Part shown: positions 50,278 through 57,748 of the stretch, piece by piece
Position numbering within the stretch: the stretch's first letter is position 1
How the letters are laid out: the number at the start of each line of letters is the position of its first letter
Assembly: GCA_037440065.1 (NCBI GenBank)
Contig: JBBIUV010000015.1
Location: 434,001 to 498,000 of the forward strand
Reading direction: 5' to 3'
DNA length: 64,000 nucleotides
Origin: UBA1563 sp037440065
GTDB lineage: Bacteria; Bacteroidota; Ignavibacteria; Ignavibacteriales; Ignavibacteriaceae
Program-made: the position numbers and the translations under genes
The notes under the pieces: model-generated
Seen by the model: only the letters and a program-made list of their open reading frames with translations
The model's database searches: none
Told to the model about the DNA's origin: nothing

Positions 50278-51534
50278 ATGAGAATCACCGATTCAATGAT
50301 GAGTAATAATTTTATCAATTCGCTAAACCAAACAAAATCGCGGATTGACAAGCTAAGTGTGCAAATTGCAACACAATCTAAAATCCAAAAACCGTCTGAT
50401 TCTCCCGGCGGCACGATAAAGATAAATAGATTGAGCAGTCAAATAAGTCAATCGGAAACGTACAGCAACAATATTCAAAATGGATTATCATTTATAGATA
50501 ACTCCATCATGGCGATGGAACGTATTCAATCGGAAACTTCACAAAATTTGACAAAACTTACTGAACTTGAAAATGCTACAAACGGCGGTGATTTTACTTC
50601 ATATGCCGATGCAATCGATCTTTCGCTAAAAGCAATAATGGATTCTGCTAATTCCCAGTACGATGGAAAATATATTTTCGGAGGTACGGATTATTCTACC
50701 GAACCGTTTGGGATGACTGCTGACGATAAAGCTGTTGAAGTGAAAGCAAGTGATATTTCCGGTAAACATGAAATAAAGATCGCTTCCAACATCACACAAA
50801 AATTAAATATGAGCGGCACAGAAATTTTTGCAACTATAGTTAAGGGATCGGGAAACCTTAATAAAGATGCGGCTATTGGCGATGTGACAACTAAACAAAC
50901 AAAAGTTTATGATGCACTTGGTAATGAATATACTCTCGATTTAACTTTTACAAAAACGGCTGCAAACACCTTTTCATTGAATTATGATATTCTTGACGGA
51001 ACCAGTACTTCTATTTATACAGCTCCTCCCGCGGCAAAAGAATTAGTTTATGATTCAACTTCAACACGATTAAAATCGATCGATGGAAGTATAGCTCAGC
51101 AGTTCAACGTTAAAGTTGCAGATAAAAAAATTGATTTCATGTTCAATCTTTCTTCTGTTTCAGAAAAGAGCGGAGCTTCAGTTCTGACTCTTTCCGCAAA
51201 TCAAAAAACGGATATTTTTAATACTTTGCTAACAATAAAAGAGAATTTAAAACTTGGGATAAAGCCCACTGTTGAGCAACGAACTGCACTTGAAGCTTTT
51301 AACAAACATCTTTTAGCAAAAATCTCTGAAGCTGGAAACATTTCCAATCAATTTACCGATGTACAAGATCAAATCGGTCAGCAAAAAATGATCCTCCTTG
51401 GACTGGTTTCCAAAGAGAAAGATGTTGATGTAGCTAAAGCTGTTATGGAAATGCAAGCTGAAGATAATGCTTTGCAAATGTCATATAAAATGTCGGCAAT
51501 GATGTTGCCGCAATCGATTTTGAATTATTTATGA
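50278..51534 (+). CDS. flgL: Hook-filament junction protein FlgL with inserted hook-type module
   Basis: Junction protein of 418 residues. N-terminal RITDSMMSNNFINSLNQTKSRIDKL and the ends SQYDGKYIFGGTDYSTEPF and AKAVMEMQAEDNALQMSYKM mark FlgL. Residues about 199-309 interrupt the normal fold with a segment resembling the D2-type module of FlgE here: KVYDALGNEYTLDLTFTK, then a strand IDFMFNLSSVSEKSGASVLTLSA that lines up with IDFTFDATEVSQNSASATLSI of FlgE. Enterobacterial FlgL is about 317 residues, so the insertion accounts for the extra length. ATGA overlap with motA. Confidence 0.93.
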   Translation: MRITDSMMSNNFINSLNQTKSRIDKLSVQIATQSKIQKPSDSPGGTIKINRLSSQISQSETYSNNIQNGLSFIDNSIMAMERIQSETSQNLTKLTELENATNGGDFTSYADAIDLSLKAIMDSANSQYDGKYIFGGTDYSTEPFGMTADDKAVEVKASDISGKHEIKIASNITQKLNMSGTEIFATIVKGSGNLNKDAAIGDVTTKQTKVYDALGNEYTLDLTFTKTAANTFSLNYDILDGTSTSIYTAPPAAKELVYDSTSTRLKSIDGSIAQQFNVKVADKKIDFMFNLSSVSEKSGASVLTLSANQKTDIFNTLLTIKENLKLGIKPTVEQRTALEAFNKHLLAKISEAGNISNQFTDVQDQIGQQKMILLGLVSKEKDVDVAKAVMEMQAEDNALQMSYKMSAMMLPQSILNYL

Positions 51535-52304
51535 AAATAAGATCAGTTTCTTTAATCGGTCTCGTTATTGGAGTCTTTTCGATCTTCGGAGCCTTTTTAT
51601 TGGAAGGTGGTTCCTCTAGTGCGTTGTTCCTCGTTTCTCCGTTAATTATCGTTTTCGGCGGAACGTTCGCTGCGATCATTATTGGATTTGGAATGGACAA
51701 GTTCCTAAACATTTTTAATCTGATAAAAATCGCCTACTTTCCGAAGAAATATAATTTGGAAGAACTCATTAATATTTTCATAGATATCTCGATAATAATA
51801 AGGAAGAACGGATTTCTTGCGGTGGAAAAGGATTTGGAGCGGCTTGCTTATCCCTTTCCGCAAAAGATGATCAAATATGTGCTTGATGGAAATGACGCCG
51901 ACTCACTTACGAATCTTGCGTCATTAGAAATTAGAGCGATGCAGGCGCGGCACAATTTAAATATTTTGATTTTTACAAAAATGGGCGGATACGCGCCTAC
52001 CATGGGAATCCTTGGAACCGTAATGGGTTTGATAATGACTCTTGCAAACGTTGGCGACGATCCGAATGGATTGATCAGAAATATTGCAACGGCGTTCATA
52101 GCAACATTATGGGGCGTATTTAGTGCAAATATTTTTTGGTTCCCAATTAGCGATAAGTTAAAACTATGTCATTTAGAAGAGAAACAGATGATGGAAATTT
52201 CAATAGAAGGAGTTCTCGCTCTACAGGCTGGAGAAATCCCTTCGATGGTAAAGGCGCGTCTGGTAAGTCTTATCCCTCCAAAGGATCAAGCAAAAATATT
52301 TTAA
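51531..52304 (+). CDS. motA: Stator protein MotA (first set)
   Basis: Inner-membrane stator subunit of 257 residues with four membrane helices (about 7-27, 33-53, 148-170, 182-203). The conserved block GYAPTMGILGTVMGLIMTLANVGDD and FIATLWGVFSANIFWFPI in the third and fourth helices is typical. Shares the TAATG junction with motB, so the two are coupled. Located after flgL and before fliW. Confidence 0.92.
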   Translation: MKIRSVSLIGLVIGVFSIFGAFLLEGGSSSALFLVSPLIIVFGGTFAAIIIGFGMDKFLNIFNLIKIAYFPKKYNLEELINIFIDISIIIRKNGFLAVEKDLERLAYPFPQKMIKYVLDGNDADSLTNLASLEIRAMQARHNLNILIFTKMGGYAPTMGILGTVMGLIMTLANVGDDPNGLIRNIATAFIATLWGVFSANIFWFPISDKLKLCHLEEKQMMEISIEGVLALQAGEIPSMVKARLVSLIPPKDQAKIF

Positions 52305-52981
52305 TGCCGGACCAGGAAGAACCATTTTCTGGTGAAGAGTCTGATAAAGATCGTTATTTAATTACCTATGCCGATCTTATAACTTTGTTGCTCGGTCTCT
52401 TTATTATTCTTTACGCTATTTCTAAAGTTGATTCCGGGAAGTATGCTAAAATGGTAACAGCTATTGGAAATACTTTTGGAAGAAGCGGACAAGTTTTAGA
52501 TAAAGGAGCAAAGTTTAGCAGCAACGTACCAACGGCGCCTGCGGGTTTAAAAGAAAATTTAAACAGACTTGTAAAAGAGTATGACTATTCGGGTCATATT
52601 ACGCTTGAAGAAAATGAACGTGGCATTACCATCCATATTTTAGATGACATTCTTTTTCAATCGGGCAATGCAGATTTAAGTGATGATTCAAGATTAATGT
52701 TAAGCAGACTTGCTATCATTCTGAAAGAATTGCCGAATGATTTTCGAGTTGAAGGGCATTCGGATGATGTTCCGATACATTCAAGTATGTTTCCTTCAAA
52801 CTGGCATTTATCTGTTGCAAGAGCTTTGAATACGGCATATTATTTAGTGAATAACGAACATCTTCCGCCGGAAAAAGTTTCGATCGTTGGCAATTCGGAA
52901 TATAAGCCGATAGCTTCAAACGAAACTCCAGAAGGAAGAGCATCAAACAGAAGAGTAGATATCGTAATAATTAAGAAGTAA
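52304..52981 (+). CDS. motB: Stator protein MotB (first set)
   Basis: Stator subunit of 225 residues from ATG 52304. A longer frame upstream overlaps motA and has no MotB character, so it is not used. One membrane helix (about 24-44) carries the ion-binding Asp in ITYADLITLLLGLFIILYAIS. A C-terminal OmpA-like peptidoglycan-binding domain has VEGHSDDVP and NRRVDIVI. The helix sequence resembles B. subtilis-type MotB/MotS more than the enteric form; the coupling ion cannot be told. Confidence 0.92.
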   Translation: MPDQEEPFSGEESDKDRYLITYADLITLLLGLFIILYAISKVDSGKYAKMVTAIGNTFGRSGQVLDKGAKFSSNVPTAPAGLKENLNRLVKEYDYSGHITLEENERGITIHILDDILFQSGNADLSDDSRLMLSRLAIILKELPNDFRVEGHSDDVPIHSSMFPSNWHLSVARALNTAYYLVNNEHLPPEKVSIVGNSEYKPIASNETPEGRASNRRVDIVIIKK

Positions 52982-52986
52982 AGAAA

Positions 52987-53367
52987 ATGAAAATACAAAC
53001 ACATCAATTTGGTGAACTCGATTTTGGAGAAGACTTAATATTGGACTTTCCGTCGGGTCTATTCGGATTCGAACAATTGAAAAAATTTGTTTTGATTAAA
53101 ATCGGCGAAGAACTATTTTATTGGTTGAATTCTATAGAACAGCCGGAAATAGCATTCCCTCTTTTTGGAATAGGCATGATTGACGAGAATTATCCCGCCG
53201 AAAAAGAAGGGGAGGCTTTCGGGATTGTTACGTTAAATGGAGATCCCATGCAAATCACTATTAATCTGAAGGCTCCCGTTTATATTAATCAAAAAGAAAA
53301 ATTAGGATTCCAGAAAATTATCGACAAAGAGAACTATCCCGTTAACTATCACCTTTTTGTTGAGTAA
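52987..53367 (+). CDS. fliW: Flagellar assembly factor FliW
   Basis: Cytoplasmic protein of 126 residues. The family start GELDFGEDLILDFPSGLFGFEQLKKFVLI and the later VTLNGDPMQITINLKAPVYINQ are clear. FliW binds CsrA and flagellin; free FliW relieves CsrA repression of flagellin translation. Its gene is adjacent to csrA, 14 bases apart, as in many bacteria, so a homeostatic loop is likely even though flagellin lies outside the window. Confidence 0.95.
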   Translation: MKIQTHQFGELDFGEDLILDFPSGLFGFEQLKKFVLIKIGEELFYWLNSIEQPEIAFPLFGIGMIDENYPAEKEGEAFGIVTLNGDPMQITINLKAPVYINQKEKLGFQKIIDKENYPVNYHLFVE

Positions 53368-53381
53368 CCATAGAAGGTTTT

Positions 53382-53636
53382 ATGTTAATTTTAACTAGAA
53401 AAATTGATGAAGAAATAATTATTGATTCCGATATCAAAATAAAAATTATTTCTATTTCCGAAAACAACATTAAGCTTGGAATTACCGCTCCGCCGAATGT
53501 TGAGATATTGCGTGGGGAAATCTACGATAAGGTTGTTCAGTCAACAAAAGAAGCTGTCGTACAAATTAAAAACAGCATTACTCCGCTGCCTTCCCTCAAG
53601 ATCAACAAGATGAAAAAGAAGAATGAGAAATCCTGA
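53382..53636 (+). CDS. csrA: Carbon storage/flagellin translation regulator CsrA
   Basis: RNA-binding protein of 84 residues, dimer-forming. MLILTRKIDEEIIIDSDIKIKII and NNIKLGITAPPNVEILRGEIYDKV contain the strands and the Arg that bind GGA motifs. A C-terminal extension of about 22 residues ends in Lys-rich sequence, longer than E. coli CsrA (61). Likely antagonised by FliW from the preceding gene. Overlaps the next gene by 14 bases. Confidence 0.95.
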   Translation: MLILTRKIDEEIIIDSDIKIKIISISENNIKLGITAPPNVEILRGEIYDKVVQSTKEAVVQIKNSITPLPSLKINKMKKKNEKS

Positions 53637-54351
53637 CGAAAATAAAACCACAATTCTTATTGTGGATGATTCCGATGTCGTTAGGCATTCGCTAAAAAAT
53701 TTCTTTGAAAGTTATAACTGCCAGGTAATTACTTGCTCGGACGGCTTGGACGGAATTCAAAAAGCTACAGAGTTTAATCCGAAATTAATTTTTCTCGATC
53801 TGATGATGCCGAAAGTTGACGGCCTTAAAATGCTTCAAGCCATTAAAGGAATAGAAACATTAAAATCGGTTCCCGTAATTGTTATAAGCGCCAACACTGA
53901 TAGAAGGAATGTTCTCTCCGTACTTGAGATCGGTGCCGATAGAATAATCTCAAAACCGCTCCGTAAAGAAATAATAATCAAAAGCATTAATGAAGTTTGC
54001 GGACCAGATTTTTTGGCCAATGCTGCAAGAACCACAGAGTTTTCGGAATCCGATACAGAAGATATTAAACGACATTTAATTCAAACTTTCCTAAATAGTT
54101 TTGAAGTGAAAAAAGCCGCCATCTTAACAGCAATTGAAAAGAAGGATAGAGACACTCTGCGCGCGATGATGCATGAACTTAAAGGAAACGGCGGTACAAT
54201 CGGATACCCGCAACTTTCTTACATAAGCGATGGAGTTGAAAAAGCGCTGAACACAATCAGTTTTGATTGGGCTTCGATTCAGCAAAAATGCGATCAAATT
54301 TTTTCCATCATCCATGACATTAATAATGTTAACAGGGAGGTAATACAATAA
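53623..54351 (+). CDS. Response regulator with Hpt domain
   Basis: Cytoplasmic REC-Hpt protein of 242 residues. Receiver (about 9-125) has Asp15, Asp16, phospho-acceptor Asp59 (LDLMMPKVDGL) and Lys111. After a short linker, the Hpt domain (about 145-240) carries His184 in MMHELKGNGGTIGYPQL. It can accept and pass on phosphate in a relay and has no output domain of its own. Start overlaps csrA; it sits between the two stator sets. Confidence 0.87.
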   Translation: MRNPDENKTTILIVDDSDVVRHSLKNFFESYNCQVITCSDGLDGIQKATEFNPKLIFLDLMMPKVDGLKMLQAIKGIETLKSVPVIVISANTDRRNVLSVLEIGADRIISKPLRKEIIIKSINEVCGPDFLANAARTTEFSESDTEDIKRHLIQTFLNSFEVKKAAILTAIEKKDRDTLRAMMHELKGNGGTIGYPQLSYISDGVEKALNTISFDWASIQQKCDQIFSIIHDINNVNREVIQ

Positions 54352-54352
54352 T

Positions 54353-55207
54353 ATGTTTGTAATTATTGGTATTGCGGTTGTTGCACTTTCAGTGCTTATA
54401 GGATTTATGATTGCGGGAGGAAATCCTATCCTTCTTATCCAGATTCCGGAATTTATTGTAATCCTTGGCGCCGCTATCGGCAGTATTTTAATTGCCTCGC
54501 CTTTATCTTTGATAAAAAAGATTATTGCAGAACTTCCGGCAATGTTCAAAGGGCACGGATTTTCTAAACAAGAATATTTGGAATTACTAAAATCGTTTAA
54601 TGATTTGTTTTTATTAGCTCAGCGTGATGGACTCCTTGCAATCGAAAAGCATGTGGAGAATCCCAAGGAAAGTGACATTTTATCGATGAGTAAAAAGTTT
54701 GTAGAGAATGATATTGCCAGAAACTTTTTTGCCGATACAATGAAAGTTATGCTTTCCGGTGGAGTTCCTCCGCATGAATTGGAAAATTTGATTGATACGG
54801 AAATTGAAACATATGAAATTGAGTCCAAACCTGTTCCCGGTGCTGTTGCAAAAGTAGGTGACTCATTACCCGGTTTAGGGATAGTTGCAGCAGTGTTGGG
54901 AATTATCATAACGATGAGTTCAATTGATAAAGGAGCGCAAGTTGTTGGCGAACATGTTGCAGCTGCGTTAGTTGGTACTTTTGTGGGTGTTTTGGTAGCC
55001 TATGGATTTGTAAATCCAATTGCATCAAATATTGAACATAGCATTGAAGGACGCGTTCGTCTTTTACAAACAATAAAAGCATGTATCATTGCCTTCGCCC
55101 GCGGCAATCCTCCAATCATTGCAGTAGAAATTGCACGAAGAACTATTTTCTCAGATGAACGTCCTACTTTTAGTGAGCTGGAAGCTTTTGTAAGAGGAAA
55201 ATCATAG
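54353..55207 (+). CDS. motA: Stator protein MotA (second set)
   Basis: Stator subunit of 284 residues closer to the enteric proton-type MotA: start MFVIIGIAVVALSVLIGFMIAGG, then IPEFIVILGAAIGSILIASP, GLGIVAAVLGIIITMSSID and AALVGTFVGVLVAYGFVNP. Four membrane helices. AGGGAGG precedes the ATG at 54353. A second stator pair allows the cell to use two ions or load conditions. Confidence 0.93.
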   Translation: MFVIIGIAVVALSVLIGFMIAGGNPILLIQIPEFIVILGAAIGSILIASPLSLIKKIIAELPAMFKGHGFSKQEYLELLKSFNDLFLLAQRDGLLAIEKHVENPKESDILSMSKKFVENDIARNFFADTMKVMLSGGVPPHELENLIDTEIETYEIESKPVPGAVAKVGDSLPGLGIVAAVLGIIITMSSIDKGAQVVGEHVAAALVGTFVGVLVAYGFVNPIASNIEHSIEGRVRLLQTIKACIIAFARGNPPIIAVEIARRTIFSDERPTFSELEAFVRGKS

Positions 55208-55214
55208 GGGCTTT

Positions 55215-55973
55215 ATGAGCGATTCTCCCGTTATCATAAAGAAAATAAAAAAGCACGAAGGACATCACGGTGGCGCCTGGAAAGTTGCTTATGCTGATTT
55301 TGTGACTGCTATGATGGCGCTTTTTATTGTTCTTTGGGTATTGGGTCAGGATCAGAGTACAAAAGAAGCCGTAGCGCATTATTTCAAAGATCCTCTTGGA
55401 ATTTCCGATAAAGGGAAAGGATTGATGCCGGGAAATATACAAAGTCCTGATAAGCCGGTTGCAAATAATCCTCAACTTTTTCAAGAACTAGAGATTGAAA
55501 AATTAAAATCAATGGGGGATAAAATTATTGCGGAACTTGCCTCGGATTCTTCTTTTAGTTTTATGCTCGATAAAATTAAAGTTGAGATCACTAAAGAGGG
55601 ATTGAGAATTGAAATGGTTGAAAGCACGGGAGATGTTTTCTTTCAAGTTGGAACGGCAGTTTTAAACAAAAAGGCAAAAGACATCATAATTAAGATCGGA
55701 AATCAGTTGGCTAAATTACCTAACAATATTGTACTGGAAGGACATACCGATTCTCGCCCTTTCAACAACGGTAAAGCAGGATACACAAACTTTGAACTAA
55801 GTTCCGACCGCGCGAATGCAGCAAGAAGCGCGTTAACAGAAAGTCAACTTAAAGAAAATCAAGTTGTCGAAATCCGCGGATACGCAGATAGACACTTAAG
55901 AGATCCGGAGAATCCCTACAGTCTTGTTAATAGACGAATCAGTATCATCGTAAAATATTTGGAAAAGAAGTGA
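55215..55973 (+). CDS. motB: Stator protein MotB (second set)
   Basis: Stator subunit of 252 residues with the enteric-type start HHGGAWKVAYADFVTAMMALFIVLWVLG that contains the ion-binding Asp, then a plug/linker and an OmpA-like domain with LEGHTDSRPF and NRRISIIV. Partner of the preceding motA, 7 bases apart. Its end overlaps the next REC gene by 4 bases. Confidence 0.94.
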   Translation: MSDSPVIIKKIKKHEGHHGGAWKVAYADFVTAMMALFIVLWVLGQDQSTKEAVAHYFKDPLGISDKGKGLMPGNIQSPDKPVANNPQLFQELEIEKLKSMGDKIIAELASDSSFSFMLDKIKVEITKEGLRIEMVESTGDVFFQVGTAVLNKKAKDIIIKIGNQLAKLPNNIVLEGHTDSRPFNNGKAGYTNFELSSDRANAARSALTESQLKENQVVEIRGYADRHLRDPENPYSLVNRRISIIVKYLEKK

Positions 55974-56365
55974 GCAAAACAATTTTAATAATAGAAGATG
56001 ATCCCTTCTCTCAGGATTTTTATAATTTCATCTTTAGAAAAGCCGGTCTTAAATCGCTCATCATGGAAGATGGAGATCAAATTCTTCTTGAACTTGCTAA
56101 GGGAGAAATCGGAATTATTATCATGGATATTAATTTGAAGAACACTTCCTTAAATGGTGAGAGAATAAACGGTGTTAAATTTTCTAGAATAATTAAAGAA
56201 ACCGAGAAGTATAAAAGCATTCCTATTTTATTGGTTACCGCGTATTCTATCAGTACGAATGGTGATTCTTTTTTTGCAGAAAGTTTAGCGGACGATTATA
56301 TTGTAAAACCGATAATTGATTACAATGAGCTGATCTCCAAAATTAAAAACCTGTTATTGAATTAA
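55970..56365 (+). CDS. Single-domain response regulator
   Basis: Receiver of 131 residues from GTG 55970 (GTGA overlap with motB). Asp10, Asp11 and phospho-acceptor Asp53 (IIMDINLKN) are present, and Lys in YIVKPI. The usual MP-x-MDG turn after the Asp is replaced by a longer loop (NTSLNGERINGVKF), so its partner contacts probably differ from CheY. Likely part of the relay with the neighbouring REC-DHp protein. Confidence 0.88.
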   Translation: MSKTILIIEDDPFSQDFYNFIFRKAGLKSLIMEDGDQILLELAKGEIGIIIMDINLKNTSLNGERINGVKFSRIIKETEKYKSIPILLVTAYSISTNGDSFFAESLADDYIVKPIIDYNELISKIKNLLLN

Positions 56366-57021
56366 TGGAAAAAGACAAAATACTCCTTGTTGAAGATGAA
56401 AAGGACACAAGATTTATTCTTGAAAGACTTCTCACCAAAAACAATTACGAAGTCCTTTCTGCAAAAGATGGTTCGGAAGCATTAAAACTTTTGGAAACTT
56501 ATTTGCCGAAAGCAATCCTGGCAGATTGGACCATGCCCGTGATGGATGGTCTTGAACTTTGCAAAATTCTTAAGCAAGATGAACGGTATAAAACAATTTA
56601 CTTTATTGTGCTCACTGCGCGTGCTTCTTTAAAAGACCGGGTAACCGGTTTGGATGTTGGTGCAGATGACTTTCTTGTTAAACCGATTGAAAACCAGGAA
56701 CTTCTTGCCAGAATAAGATCAGGTGTAAGAATTTTCAATTTACAAAGCGAATTAAAAAATCTTGAACATAACAAAGCCATCATTGAGATGGCGTGTACCA
56801 TCGGGCATAAAATCAATAACCCGCTAAGCAGTTTGTTGATCTCCGTTAAAAACATGGAAGCCGAATTATTAGAGTTGGATCAAACGAAATTTTCTGAAGA
56901 TTTGAGCATCATCCAGCAGTCAATTGATAGAATAAAAACACTTACGGAAAGTTTAACAAATCTGGAAAAGCCCACGCTAATCGATTATTCTTCCGGAAGC
57001 AAAATGATCGATTTAAAATAA
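56365..57021 (+). CDS. Response regulator with DHp-type phosphotransfer domain, no ATPase
   Basis: Cytoplasmic protein of 218 residues. Receiver (about 1-120) has Asp54 (LADWTMPVMDGL), TA switch and Lys106. The second half (about 135-205) is a helical DHp-like segment with a kinase H box, CTIGHKINNPLSSLL (His148), followed by a second helix. No HATPase domain is attached, and none fits in the gap of 55 bases that follows. It could be a Hpt-like relay dimer, comparable in design to Spo0B, receiving phosphate on one domain and passing it via the other. Stop to start overlap with the previous gene is one base. Confidence 0.83.
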   Translation: MEKDKILLVEDEKDTRFILERLLTKNNYEVLSAKDGSEALKLLETYLPKAILADWTMPVMDGLELCKILKQDERYKTIYFIVLTARASLKDRVTGLDVGADDFLVKPIENQELLARIRSGVRIFNLQSELKNLEHNKAIIEMACTIGHKINNPLSSLLISVKNMEAELLELDQTKFSEDLSIIQQSIDRIKTLTESLTNLEKPTLIDYSSGSKMIDLK

Positions 57022-57032
57022 TTTTTTTCTCT

Positions 57033-57058
57033 TTAATTCGTACAGATTTTTTCGATAA
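57033..57058 (+). promoter_or_regulatory. Possible sigma-28 type promoter, imperfect
   Basis: TTCGATAA at 57051-57058 is identical to the -10 at 3464 and 6657. Upstream is TTAA at 57033-57036, only 14 bases away instead of TAAA at 15. It would place the transcript start just before the gene at 57077. A weaker case than the four perfect sites. Confidence 0.35.
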
Positions 57059-57076
57059 TAAGTTGAAGGAATCTGT

Positions 57077-57736
57077 ATGTTAGAAAAAATTACAAATATT
57101 AACTTAAAATCAGAGTTTTTTAACGGGAAAAAAGCCGCAGTGGCTTATAAAAATTCGTTTAAAAGCGAACTGCTGAGAAACGATTTACACGATTCTGTAA
57201 ATCTGTCTCCGGCATACAGGTTTCTTTCTCAAATTGATTGGCGTTTAAAAGAAATGTCAAAGATATCTTCTGAGAAAATATCTCTCGCATTTTACTTTTC
57301 GGGATTTGAATTTCAAACAACTTTTGATCTCTCAAATTTGGCAAAGGTAAACACGCTTGTTTACCACGTTGCCAACGCTGAAGATAAAGAGGCAAAAGCA
57401 AAAGTTATAGCAGCCTCTCTTTCGGTAATGGTAAATCATCCGCTTTTGGAACCAAATGATGTTCTAACAGAACTTCACGGAATAAAAACTTTATTTTATA
57501 GACTAAGTTCGATGAACTTAAAAGAAGAACTCAATTTTAAGAACGATATTCTTTTTGATTTGTTTGACGGAATCCTTAAAACGATCAGCAAAGAATTTGA
57601 TTATATAAACAGCTGCCTTTTTGTTTTTGTAGAAAAAATGCTGAAGATAAAACTTCCGGGAAATATTGCGCCTACGGTATTTATTGAGAAAGATTTATCA
57701 AATAAAATTAAACTGTTAAATGTGGACGTCTATTAA
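57077..57736 (+). CDS. Unknown protein upstream of histidine kinase
   Basis: Cytoplasmic protein of 219 residues, not recognised. Predominantly helical in the second half (about 95-219) with no membrane segment or signal peptide. The middle includes a Leu/Ala-rich helix (AKAKVIAASLSVMVNHPLL). GAAGGAATC precedes ATG 57077. It is 12 bases before a PAS-kinase gene, so a partner or target of that kinase is possible. No domain family is proposed. Confidence 0.65.
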   Translation: MLEKITNINLKSEFFNGKKAAVAYKNSFKSELLRNDLHDSVNLSPAYRFLSQIDWRLKEMSKISSEKISLAFYFSGFEFQTTFDLSNLAKVNTLVYHVANAEDKEAKAKVIAASLSVMVNHPLLEPNDVLTELHGIKTLFYRLSSMNLKEELNFKNDILFDLFDGILKTISKEFDYINSCLFVFVEKMLKIKLPGNIAPTVFIEKDLSNKIKLLNVDVY

Positions 57737-57748
57737 CTGCAAATAATT

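Noticed and set aside
52166..52303. Extended N-terminus of the first MotB
   Set aside because: The upstream 46 codons lie entirely inside motA, have no MotB character, and ATG 52304 gives the usual TAATG coupling.
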